The notes beneath the pieces were generated by a model. The model did no database searches. It was not told where the DNA came from and worked only from the letters and a program-made list of their open reading frames with translations. From an uncultured Flavobacteriales bacterium (GTDB taxonomy: Bacteria; Bacteroidota; Bacteroidia; Flavobacteriales_E; Vicingaceae), in assembly GCA_905479915.1 (NCBI GenBank), contig CAJQOH010000040.1, positions 1 through 55,842 of the forward strand: 55,842 nt of DNA. Reading direction: 5' to 3'. The translations under genes and the position numbers were made by a program. Shown in pieces: positions 1 through 8,265 of this stretch; the first letter of the stretch is position 1, and each line of letters opens with the position of its first letter.

Positions 1-93
1 TGACTACTGACTACTGACTACTGACTACTGACTACTGACTACTGACTACTGACTACTGACTACTGACTACTGACTACTGACTACTGACTACTG
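1..93. repeat. Heptanucleotide tandem repeat (TGACTAC)n
   Basis: Thirteen perfect copies of TGACTAC plus two bases of a fourteenth. The array begins at the first base of the window, so its true length is unknown. It runs into the 3' end of the M3 peptidase gene: the last glutamine codon and the TAG stop of that gene lie in the final repeat units. Because 7 is not a multiple of 3, each reading frame passes through all seven codons of the repeat, so a stop (TGA on plus, TAG on minus) occurs every 21 bases in all six frames. No mismatch is seen between units, which suggests recent slippage or expansion. Confidence 0.97.
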
Positions 94-2118
94 TAAAAGC
101 CCTGCTCGTTTCAATAAAGCATCATTATCTGGTTCTTGACCTCTAAACTTTTTATAGAGCTCCATTGGGTGTTCTGACCCTCCTTTAGAAAGAATAAATT
201 CTTTAAACTTTCTGGCAATTTCTTTATTGAATATGCCATTGTTAGAGAAGTATTCAAAGGCGTCAGCATCCAAAACTTCAGCCCATTTGTAAGAATAATA
301 CCCTGACGAATATCCTCCATCAAATATGTGAGAAAATCCAGTACTAAAACAAGTACCTTCTATATGAGGATAGATCTTAGTTTCGGCCATTGCTTTTTGT
401 TCAAAATCAATAACATTATTAATGTCGTTAGGATTGGTTGAATGCCAAGCCATATCTGTCATACCAAAGCTAATTTGACGCAACATTCTTGTTGCTTCCA
501 TAAAGTTGGCAGAATCTTTTATTTTCTGAATTAGTTCTAAAGGAATTACTTCTCCTGTTTCATAATGAAAAGCAAAAAGCTCTAAAGCTTCTTTTTCATA
601 ACACCAGTTCTCTAACATTTGAGATGGTAGTTCTACAAAATCTCTAAAAACACTTGTACCAGATAAACCCGGGTAAGTTGTATTGGCTAATATCCCGTGT
701 AAAGCATGACCGAATTCATGAAATAGTGTAGTTACCTCTCCAAAAGTTAATAAAGAAGGTTTTGTTTCTGTAGGTTTCGTAAAATTACAAACGTTCACGA
801 TGTGCGGACGGTTATTAACTCCGTCTTTAATGTATTGATTGTTAAATGATGTCATCCAAGCTCCATTTTGTTTTCCTGGTCTTGGGTGAAAATCTGCATA
901 AAATAAAGCGACATAGTTACCTTGATCATCAGTAACCTTATAGGTAATTACATCTTCGTGGTATTTATCAATATCGAAAATTTCTTCAAAATTTAGATCA
1001 TATAATTTATTGGCAACGGTAAAAGCTCCTTGTATTACATTTTCTAATTTAAAATAGGGCTTTAGTTTTTCATCATCTAAATCAAATAACTCTTGTTTAA
1101 GTTTCTCAGTATAATATCCAGCATCATAGCTTTGTAAGCTGTTTAAACCATCCAATTTATTTGCGAAATTGGTTAATTCTTCATGTTCTTTTAGGGCTGC
1201 TGGTTTCGATTTTTCTAGAAGATTGGTTAAGAACCCTGTTACTTTTTGGGATGAAGTGGCCATTTGTTCTTCTAAAACAAAAGCAGCGTGGTTATCATAA
1301 CCTAATAGGTTTGCTCTTTGGTGTCTTAATTCAACAATTCGTAAAACATTTTTCTGATTGTCAAAATCATCTCCCTTATTGGTTTTTGATCCTGAAGCAA
1401 AACTTATTTCTTTTCTTAACTCACTACTTTTTGCATAAGTCATAAAAGGAATGTAGCTAGGGTAGTCTAAATTGAAAATCCAACCATCTTTACTTTTCTC
1501 TTTTGCAGTCATGGCAGCAGCTTCAATTACTCCATCAGGTAAACCTTCTAAATCATCAGCATTTGTTAGGTGCAATTCGTATTGATTGGTTGCAGCCAAT
1601 AAGTTCTCACCAAAGCTTAAAGATGTTTGAGCAAGCTCTTTATCAATTGCCCTTAATGTTTCTTTATCTGTATCGTTTAAGTTGGCTCCGTTTCTTACGA
1701 AACTTTTATAGTTTTTCTCTAATAATGTATTCTGTTCTGGAGATAAGTCCAATTCGGATTTAATTTCATGCACCGACTTTATTCGTTGAAACAACTCTTG
1801 GTTTAAGCCAATATCATTGCCAAATTCAGATAGGAGAGGAGATACTTCTTTTGCAATTTTTTGAATTTCTTCAGAAGTTTCAGCATGATTTAAATTGAAA
1901 AATATGCTCGACACTCTCCCCAATAATTCTCCACTAAAATCTAAAGCTTCTAAGGTATTTTTAAAAGTAGCTTCTTCAGTATTGTTAACTACAGCATCAA
2001 TTTCATTTTTAGCAATTTCAATTGCTTTTATGAAAGCAGGCTTATAATGTTCATTTTTAATTTTAGAAAATGGTGATGAATTATAAGGTGTATTAAAATC
2101 TTCTAATAATGGATTCAT
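88..2118 (-). CDS. dcp: M3 family oligopeptidase (Dcp/OpdA-like zinc metallopeptidase)
   Basis: 676 residues, the usual length for the dipeptidyl carboxypeptidase / oligopeptidase A group, which degrades short peptides with one active-site zinc. The zinc motif HEFGH lies at about residues 467-471 within FHEFGHALHG, and the C-terminal lobe has the family's Gly/Tyr-rich segment (GGYSSGYYSYKWAEV). There is no signal peptide, so it is probably cytoplasmic. The protein ends KRAGLLQ; the last codon and the TAG stop are supplied by the TGACTAC array, so the native C-terminus may have been trimmed or replaced by a residue or so. A TAAATTTG promoter box lies 22 bases upstream. Family is secure; dipeptidyl carboxypeptidase versus oligopeptidase A specificity is not resolved. 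Confidence 0.92.
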   Translation of the reverse strand: MNPLLEDFNTPYNSSPFSKIKNEHYKPAFIKAIEIAKNEIDAVVNNTEEATFKNTLEALDFSGELLGRVSSIFFNLNHAETSEEIQKIAKEVSPLLSEFGNDIGLNQELFQRIKSVHEIKSELDLSPEQNTLLEKNYKSFVRNGANLNDTDKETLRAIDKELAQTSLSFGENLLAATNQYELHLTNADDLEGLPDGVIEAAAMTAKEKSKDGWIFNLDYPSYIPFMTYAKSSELRKEISFASGSKTNKGDDFDNQKNVLRIVELRHQRANLLGYDNHAAFVLEEQMATSSQKVTGFLTNLLEKSKPAALKEHEELTNFANKLDGLNSLQSYDAGYYTEKLKQELFDLDDEKLKPYFKLENVIQGAFTVANKLYDLNFEEIFDIDKYHEDVITYKVTDDQGNYVALFYADFHPRPGKQNGAWMTSFNNQYIKDGVNNRPHIVNVCNFTKPTETKPSLLTFGEVTTLFHEFGHALHGILANTTYPGLSGTSVFRDFVELPSQMLENWCYEKEALELFAFHYETGEVIPLELIQKIKDSANFMEATRMLRQISFGMTDMAWHSTNPNDINNVIDFEQKAMAETKIYPHIEGTCFSTGFSHIFDGGYSSGYYSYKWAEVLDADAFEYFSNNGIFNKEIARKFKEFILSKGGSEHPMELYKKFRGQEPDNDALLKRAGLLQ

Positions 2119-2140
2119 AGTTTGAATTTTTTGAGAATAA

Positions 2141-2148
2141 CAAATTTA
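2141..2148 (-). promoter_or_regulatory. -7 promoter box for the M3 peptidase
   Basis: TAAATTTG on the minus strand matches the Bacteroidota -7 consensus TAnnTTTG, 22 bases before the peptidase ATG and just beyond the end of the phosphoesterase gene. No clear TTTG -33 element is seen at the usual spacing. Confidence 0.5.
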
Positions 2149-2162
2149 GAATTTAATTGGTT

Positions 2163-2657
2163 TTATTTTGGGCCCAATTCAATTACTTCTAAATCTTTAA
2201 TGTTTTTTTTATCAATGGTAAATCTTACCAAGGTTTTTACTTTATGAAAACCGCTTTTCCCAGCAGCACCAGGATTAATGTGCAATAGGTTTAATTTTTT
2301 ATCATACATTACTTTTAAAATGTGAGAATGACCACTTATAAATAAGTCTGGAGCATTAAATTCGATGCGTTTTTTTATGTTTTTAGCATACCTATTTGGA
2401 TATCCGCCAATATGCACTAACCAAACTTTTACATCTTCGCATTTAAATTTTAATTCTTCAGGAAATAGTTTTCTGATATCTTGTCCATCAATATTACCAT
2501 AGACTCCTCTAACAGGTTTTATTTTGGTAAGTTGTTTGATAACATCAATATTCCCTACATCTCCTAAATGCCATATTTCATCACATTCTTTAAAATACTT
2601 CTCTACTTTAGGATCAAGATATCCATGGGTATCCGATATCAAACCGATTCTCATCAT
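2163..2657 (-). CDS. YfcE-like metallophosphoesterase
   Basis: 164-residue single-domain calcineurin-like phosphoesterase of the YfcE/MJ0936 type. The metal-binding motifs appear in order: SDTHGY near residue 8, GDVGN near 32, GNIDG near 56, and GHSH near 109, followed by the NPGAAG segment. This family hydrolyses phosphodiesters with two divalent metals; the natural substrate is usually unknown. It is cytoplasmic with no extra domain. Two ATG codons stand in tandem at the start, and the second could be used. It lies 44 bases upstream of the M3 peptidase on the same strand, but that gene has its own promoter-like box, so co-transcription is uncertain. Confidence 0.9.
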   Translation of the reverse strand: MMRIGLISDTHGYLDPKVEKYFKECDEIWHLGDVGNIDVIKQLTKIKPVRGVYGNIDGQDIRKLFPEELKFKCEDVKVWLVHIGGYPNRYAKNIKKRIEFNAPDLFISGHSHILKVMYDKKLNLLHINPGAAGKSGFHKVKTLVRFTIDKKNIKDLEVIELGPK

Positions 2658-2776
2658 TCGGGTAAATTTAATTATTGAATTGATTTATTTAGTAGTTAGT
2701 TCTAGAAATAATTAATTTCACGGTTTAGGATAATAAAACTGAGATAATAAAGTTTTTATCTCCAAACCAAATAATT

Positions 2777-3529
2777 ATGAGAAAATTAGTCATCGCATTT
2801 ACATTCATTTTAGCATCAACATTTATCGTTAATGCACAATCAGATACTTTAAAATCTAGAGATGGAGATTGGGGGTTTGCATTAAATTTAACAGGGTTAA
2901 TTAACAATATTTCTATTGGAAATGTAACTGATGCGAATAATAATAACGCTATTTTGGCAAAACATCATTTAACGAATGATAAAGTTTTAAGAATTGGTCT
3001 TGGTATTAAATCGGTAGGGAATAGTTGGTTATTAGAAGACAGTATTTCTTTAGCTTCAGGAAATAGAGCGCTAAAAACAATTGATTCAACAGAGAGTAGA
3101 TTTGATTTTTCTCTATCTGTTGGGTATGAAAAACATTTAGGAAATACAAGAAGATTAGATCCATATATAGGTGGAGAATTAATGATAGGAAGAATAGGAG
3201 GAACTAAAATTGATGCATCTACTGATATTACAGATGTAACTGGTACAGAAAAAATTCAAGACATTACTCAAATAGATGGAGGATTTAATTTTGGACTAAA
3301 TTTTATTGCAGGATTTAATTATTTCTTTGCAGAAAGAATAAGTATTGGTGCAGAAATCAACTTAGGATATTTGTATACGAGTACTGGAGGAGATTATAGC
3401 CATACTAGAAACATTACCCCCGTTAATGGCCCTGAAGTTAATGATTTTACAAGTTCTAAAAACAAGTCATCATCTAAAGGATTTGCCGTTAATTCTACTG
3501 GAGGATTAATGCTTTCTTTTTTCTTTTAG
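2777..3529 (+). CDS. Predicted outer-membrane beta-barrel protein
   Basis: 250 residues with a clear signal peptide (hydrophobic segment ending at VNAQS). The mature part alternates polar and apolar residues with many glycines and aromatics (for example SLSVGYEKHLG, FIAGFNYFFAERISIGAEI) and ends in LMLSFFF, the aromatic C-terminus typical of outer-membrane barrels. No enzymatic motif is visible. It resembles the many small OmpA/OprF-like barrels of Bacteroidota that lack the peptidoglycan-binding domain. It stands alone and converges on the large T9SS gene, with only 4 bases between the stop codons. Confidence 0.75.
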   Translation: MRKLVIAFTFILASTFIVNAQSDTLKSRDGDWGFALNLTGLINNISIGNVTDANNNNAILAKHHLTNDKVLRIGLGIKSVGNSWLLEDSISLASGNRALKTIDSTESRFDFSLSVGYEKHLGNTRRLDPYIGGELMIGRIGGTKIDASTDITDVTGTEKIQDITQIDGGFNFGLNFIAGFNYFFAERISIGAEINLGYLYTSTGGDYSHTRNITPVNGPEVNDFTSSKNKSSSKGFAVNSTGGLMLSFFF

Positions 3530-3533
3530 ACCA

Positions 3534-6500
3534 TCACCTAAGTAGTGTGACACTACCTTTGTAAGTATTCTTTTCAACGGTTAAACCTTCTATAGTAATA
3601 AAGTAGAAGTACGTTCCTTCTAAACATTCGGTTCCGGCAGAAGTTCTACCGCCCCAACCTTTATTAGTGATGCCTGCTGAATTAAATAATAAGTTCCCCC
3701 ACCTGTTATATATATTGATTGTAACAGATGTTATTCCAGATCCTGTAACTTGAAATAAGTCATTTTGACCATCACCATTAGGAGAGAATACATTTGGTAT
3801 TGTAACAACCGTAGGTGTAACATTACAAGAATCTACAGTGATATAGTTGGATAAGAAAATCGAATCGTTTCCATAAGCATTAGCAACAAAAAGTGCAACA
3901 TCAAACGTTCCTATAGAATCATAACAGATATTTGTTGGGTTTTGATTGTTTGAAGTTGTTGGATTGGCTCCAAAGAAATGCCAAGACCAACTAGTCGGTG
4001 TTCCTCCCGTTCCAATATCGTTAAAATTAATACAGTCATCAATACAAATAGATGTGCTTGAAGTGTTAAACAAAGCAACTGGTGCTGTACAAGATATTAC
4101 AGTAACAGCAGTTGTATCCGTATTTACACATCCATTTGCATCTGTTCCTGTAACAAGGTAAGTGGTGTTAGCAGTTGGGGATGGGGTTTGGAACTGCCCA
4201 TTACCCAGAGCATTATCCCATACGTATGATATTGCTCCACTAGCATTTAAGTTGACCTGATCGCCAGAACATATTGTAGTATCGATACCAGCTATAACTG
4301 TAGGGAGTGGGTTAACCTGAATCGTAATTGTGGTATCATCTGTACCATTAGCATCAGTAATGAATAAATTAATGTTTTGAGGTCCAGGAGTAGTAAACAC
4401 AATTGTATGAGGACCTTGAGTGTTTGAAGTATTCGGGGTTCCATTAGGGAAAGTCCAAGTCCAAACAGAAATGTTAGTACCTGTACTGTTATCCGTAAAA
4501 GTAATAGAATCTCCAACACAAATTGAATCGGTTGAAGTTGTAAACGAAGCAGTAGGAAGTGTACAATTGTTTACCGTTAAAGTAATAGAATTGGTATCAG
4601 TACAACCATTACTATCAGTCCCTGTAACAGTGTATGTTAGTGTTGATGTTGGATTGAAAACAGTACCGTTTGTTACGCTATTATCCCAGGTGTAAGAACT
4701 GGCGCCACTACCATAAAGAGAAACAGTATCTCCAGAACATATTGGATTAACAGTTGCATTGGCAATAACAGTTGGTAAAGGGTTAACAATTATGAAATTT
4801 GGAAGATGCAATGAATCTGTAGTTACTCCATCAGAAACAACAAGTGCAACATCAAAAGAACCAGCAGTATTGTAACATATATTGGTTGGGTTTTGTTGGT
4901 TTGAAGTAGCGCTATCTGAATTTGGGAAATACCATGTCCATGATGTAGCTGTAGATCCAGTAGATAGATCTGTAAAATCGATGCAATCACCAAGACATAT
5001 AGTACTATCCGATGCGCTAAAGTTAGCAGTTATTGCAGAACAAGGGCTTACTGTTACAGTAACAGGAACTCTGTATGGAGCTGGACAAACTCTTACATAA
5101 TAGGTTGCATTAGTCGATAGGTTAGGAGTAGTATAAGCAGCTCCTGTAAATAATAATGTTCCTCCTGTAGCAGCATCATACCATTCAATAGAAGCTCCAA
5201 TTGGTGCAGTACCATTAATTGTTGCAGTTAAAACTGTTGAATCATTTGTACAAATTGAAATAGTTCCACTAATCGAATAATCAAAAGCATTAATAGATTC
5301 ATTAGGTAATCCAGTACCACCACCTGTTGCTCCATTTGGAGGGAAGTTAGAAATTAGAGGGCTATCAGATGTTCCGTTAACTCCTCCGCTTGTATTTCTT
5401 GTTGGAGTACCAGTTGTAATGGCTATGTAGCCACCTCCACCTCCACCACCTGGGCCTTCAGCCTCACTAAGACTAGCTCCAAAACCTGCTCTTAAGTATT
5501 GATTTCCTCCGTTACCTCCATTTGCGTCTATCGTAACATTAGAAACGGTTCCGGTAGTTTTAATGATCACAGTTCCACCTCCACCAGCACCACCAGCAGC
5601 ATCTTTTCCTGTAACAGTAAAGATAGGTGCAGCGGCTGTTGTACCACAATCAAATCCATCTTGTCCATTGGCAGTTATATTTCCTGTTCCAGTAACATTT
5701 CCGTAACTTGATATAAACACGATTCCACCACCGTTTCCACCAGCACCAGCAATTAGAGTACTAGAGTTTCCTTCTCCGGAACCTCCACCGCCTCCCATAA
5801 ATATTTTTCCAGTAGAGTAATCTAAAGGTCTACCACCTAGGCCTCCTTTTTCTTCTCTACCATCTCCTCCCCATGCTGGATCCCCAGGACCATCATTAAG
5901 TTCATTACCACCACCACTTGTATGGGAGTATCCTCCTCGTCCACCACCCGAAGTATTTTTAGAATCAATTGAAGGAGTTTCTAAATCCCAGGGAGCATTA
6001 ACACCATTATAAGTTGGATCAGGAATACCAATACCATTTTCCCAATTTAAAATATCACCAGCGTTAGAACCACCGCCACCACCAGCATTCTCTCCATTTC
6101 CACCACCACCAGCATTTGCTGCTGCTCCACGAGTATATCTACCACTTAAACTATCATCATAAAAGACAACATCACCAGCAATTCCTTCCCCTTTTTCAGC
6201 ACCTTCTAAAGGGTTGTTACTTGAATATCTATTCCCTGAGATAGAAGGTAGATCTGGTTGTCCGCCTCTAAATCCTAAATCAGAAACATCAATACTACCA
6301 TTAACTGTTGTTGTTCCATTTACTTCTATCGCAAGGATCCCTCCAGTAGTTCCATCCCAAGGATCAACTGTTAAGTTTGTTCCTGCTGGAACAGATAGAG
6401 AAGCATATCTAGGAACTCTTAATACTACTACATTTCCAGATGATGTATAATCAAAGCTCAATGAACAATCTAAGTTAATTGTAGTTGCATTTGGAACACT

Positions 6501-6860
6501 TTCTACTTGAACAAATTCATAATTTCCACAATCTCTATAGCTTATTATTCTTCCCCATGTAGGATTTCTATTAGAATCATCAGCAGTAATAACAGAAGTT
6601 GTATCTTCTACAAATACTCCTTGCATTTGAATAATCATAATTAAATCTCCTGCAGAAAGGTTTCCTGTGAAGTGGCTTGATAAGTTTGAGTTGTTTACAG
6701 TAATAGATGCATCACCAACGCTAGCATTTGCTGTTAGAGATGTGTATGCGTTTACAATTTCAGTTCCAACAACTGTTTTTGAACCGTCTTTACCTCTCTG
6801 CGCATTTGCAATTGAAATACTAAAGAAAACCAATAAAGAGAATAGGATAATATTTTTCAT
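3534..6860 (-). CDS. Large T9SS-exported glycine-rich PKD protein with gliding-type C-terminal domain
   Basis: 1108 residues. A signal peptide (ending ANAQR) is followed by a beta-rich segment, then a strongly glycine-rich region (roughly residues 200-520, with runs such as GGGGNGENAGGGGG). Next come an Ig-like segment and about three PKD-like domains with the ICxGDxIxF...W.FPN pattern (roughly 600-1010). The last ~90 residues are a type B T9SS sorting domain (NVFSPNGDGQNDLF, INIYNRWGNLLF, GTYFYFITIEG, KGSVTLLR). The family is cell-surface or secreted, and an adhesin-like role is likely but unproven. The glycine and PKD coding is repetitive and throws off many antisense open frames, which I treat as artefacts. 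Confidence 0.88.
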   Translation of the reverse strand: MKNIILFSLLVFFSISIANAQRGKDGSKTVVGTEIVNAYTSLTANASVGDASITVNNSNLSSHFTGNLSAGDLIMIIQMQGVFVEDTTSVITADDSNRNPTWGRIISYRDCGNYEFVQVESVPNATTINLDCSLSFDYTSSGNVVVLRVPRYASLSVPAGTNLTVDPWDGTTGGILAIEVNGTTTVNGSIDVSDLGFRGGQPDLPSISGNRYSSNNPLEGAEKGEGIAGDVVFYDDSLSGRYTRGAAANAGGGGNGENAGGGGGSNAGDILNWENGIGIPDPTYNGVNAPWDLETPSIDSKNTSGGGRGGYSHTSGGGNELNDGPGDPAWGGDGREEKGGLGGRPLDYSTGKIFMGGGGGSGEGNSSTLIAGAGGNGGGIVFISSYGNVTGTGNITANGQDGFDCGTTAAAPIFTVTGKDAAGGAGGGGTVIIKTTGTVSNVTIDANGGNGGNQYLRAGFGASLSEAEGPGGGGGGGYIAITTGTPTRNTSGGVNGTSDSPLISNFPPNGATGGGTGLPNESINAFDYSISGTISICTNDSTVLTATINGTAPIGASIEWYDAATGGTLLFTGAAYTTPNLSTNATYYVRVCPAPYRVPVTVTVSPCSAITANFSASDSTICLGDCIDFTDLSTGSTATSWTWYFPNSDSATSNQQNPTNICYNTAGSFDVALVVSDGVTTDSLHLPNFIIVNPLPTVIANATVNPICSGDTVSLYGSGASSYTWDNSVTNGTVFNPTSTLTYTVTGTDSNGCTDTNSITLTVNNCTLPTASFTTSTDSICVGDSITFTDNSTGTNISVWTWTFPNGTPNTSNTQGPHTIVFTTPGPQNINLFITDANGTDDTTITIQVNPLPTVIAGIDTTICSGDQVNLNASGAISYVWDNALGNGQFQTPSPTANTTYLVTGTDANGCVNTDTTAVTVISCTAPVALFNTSSTSICIDDCINFNDIGTGGTPTSWSWHFFGANPTTSNNQNPTNICYDSIGTFDVALFVANAYGNDSIFLSNYITVDSCNVTPTVVTIPNVFSPNGDGQNDLFQVTGSGITSVTINIYNRWGNLLFNSAGITNKGWGGRTSAGTECLEGTYFYFITIEGLTVEKNTYKGSVTLLR

Positions 6861-6991
6861 AATAACATTTAGCTTAAGCTACCTTGTTTAAGACACTTTT
6901 TTACTGTAAAAAGTTGCATTTATAAATAAGGAACTAAATGTAGTTATTTTTTATCTGTTTAAATAAATAAAAAGACTTAGAAAAAAGGGAG

Positions 6992-8083
6992 TTATACTAG
7001 GTCTTGTTTTCCTAATTGTCTTAGGTGTTTAATGTGACTAGAAATGGCACCAAACAAGCTGTTTTGATAGTATGGTAAATCAAACTCTTGAGCTGTAGAT
7101 TTTACAATGTTTGAGATTGCACGATAATGAACATGACATATGTTCGGAAAAAGATGGTGTTCAATTTGAAAATTTAAACCTCCAACAAACCAAGACAATG
7201 GTAAGTTCTTTTTTCCAAAATTAGCAGTTGTATAAAGTTGATGTGCAGCCCAATTATTTTCCATAGATCCATCTATGTTTGGTTTTGGGAAATTAGTTTC
7301 TGAAACAACATGCGCCAATTGAAAAATTGTTGAAATAAACAGTCCAGAAGTAAAGTGCATAATGAAATAAAACAATAGCGTAAGCCACCATGCTTGTGAA
7401 GATAAAATTAAAGGCAATACTAAAATGAAAGAGATGTAAAATAATTTGGCAAAAACCAACCTTAGATATGCTTTTTTAAAGGTAATGTTCTGTGTTTTAA
7501 TTAAATCTTTGGTTTTATATCTTCTCAACTGAAGAAAATCTTTCTTAACGGTCCATGAAATGGTAATAAGAGAATATAGAAACCAAGCATATACTTGTTG
7601 GAACCTATGCATTTTTATTCTTTTTTGATGTTTTGAAAAACGCATTAATGTTCCATTTAAATCTTCATCATGTTCGTTGATATTGGTATAGGTATGATGA
7701 AGCACGTTGTGCTGGATTTTCCAATTAACAGAACTACCTCCAATTAAGTTGATTAAATATCCTAAGTATTTATTTGTTGTTTGATTTTTTGAGTAGGCAC
7801 CATGATTTGCATCATGCATTACAGAGAATCCAATTCCTGCCATTCCTAATCCCATTAAAACCCAAAACATTAAGTTCATTAGTGGATTGGAAGTAATGTT
7901 AAATATCATCAAAAAATAAGGCACAAAATAGAGGCTTAACATGAATATAGTTTTAATAACCATGTTTGTATTCGCATTTTTTGATCTGTTATTTTCTTTA
8001 AAGTAGGCGTTAACTCTACTTCTAAGTTCTTTAACAAATTCAGGGCGATCTGCGTTATTAAATTTAATTTTAACTGATTCCAT
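6992..8083 (-). CDS. Membrane fatty acid desaturase (acyl-lipid/acyl-CoA type)
   Basis: 363 residues with the three histidine boxes of the di-iron integral-membrane desaturases: HDANH at 90-94, HNVLHH at 125-130, and QIEHH at 306-310. A QxxHH third box is typical of front-end or linoleoyl-CoA-type desaturases. Hydrophobic segments at about 43-90 and 200-255 fit four membrane passes. It would introduce double bases-pair-independent unsaturation into membrane acyl chains, that is, cis double bonds using O2 and an electron donor, and so adjust fluidity. No cytochrome b5 domain is fused. A TAAGTTTG box lies 26 bases upstream. Substrate and position of the double bond cannot be told from sequence. 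Confidence 0.9.
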   Translation of the reverse strand: MESVKIKFNNADRPEFVKELRSRVNAYFKENNRSKNANTNMVIKTIFMLSLYFVPYFLMIFNITSNPLMNLMFWVLMGLGMAGIGFSVMHDANHGAYSKNQTTNKYLGYLINLIGGSSVNWKIQHNVLHHTYTNINEHDEDLNGTLMRFSKHQKRIKMHRFQQVYAWFLYSLITISWTVKKDFLQLRRYKTKDLIKTQNITFKKAYLRLVFAKLFYISFILVLPLILSSQAWWLTLLFYFIMHFTSGLFISTIFQLAHVVSETNFPKPNIDGSMENNWAAHQLYTTANFGKKNLPLSWFVGGLNFQIEHHLFPNICHVHYRAISNIVKSTAQEFDLPYYQNSLFGAISSHIKHLRQLGKQDLV

Positions 8084-8109
8084 TTAGGCTTTATTCATTA
8101 TAAGCGGTG

Positions 8110-8117
8110 CAAACTTA
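8110..8117 (-). promoter_or_regulatory. -7 promoter box for the desaturase
   Basis: TAAGTTTG on the minus strand matches TAnnTTTG and sits 26 bases before the desaturase ATG, in the 180-base region shared with the divergent sensor gene. No convincing -33 TTTG is present. Confidence 0.5.
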
Positions 8118-8265
8118 ATGATTTTTAAGCTCTAACCTTGTTTTATTGGTTGATGTTATCAATTTTTTAGCATATCGATAATCGACAAGATAATTTTAGT
8201 TTTATATGGCCTACCCAAGCTGATTAAATCATAATTTTAAACTTGTTTCTAATTTTAAACGGTTG

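Noticed and set aside
1-93. Heptamer array as an origin, CRISPR or attachment site
   Set aside because: The unit is 7 bases with no spacers, no DnaA boxes and no integrase; it is a simple tandem repeat.
1161-1763. Plus-strand open frames inside the M3 peptidase gene
   Set aside because: They are antisense shadows with leucine/glutamine-rich, family-less products.
3946-6891. Many plus-strand open frames across the large T9SS gene
   Set aside because: They mirror the glycine/PKD coding of the minus-strand gene, lack promoters and have biased, low-complexity products.
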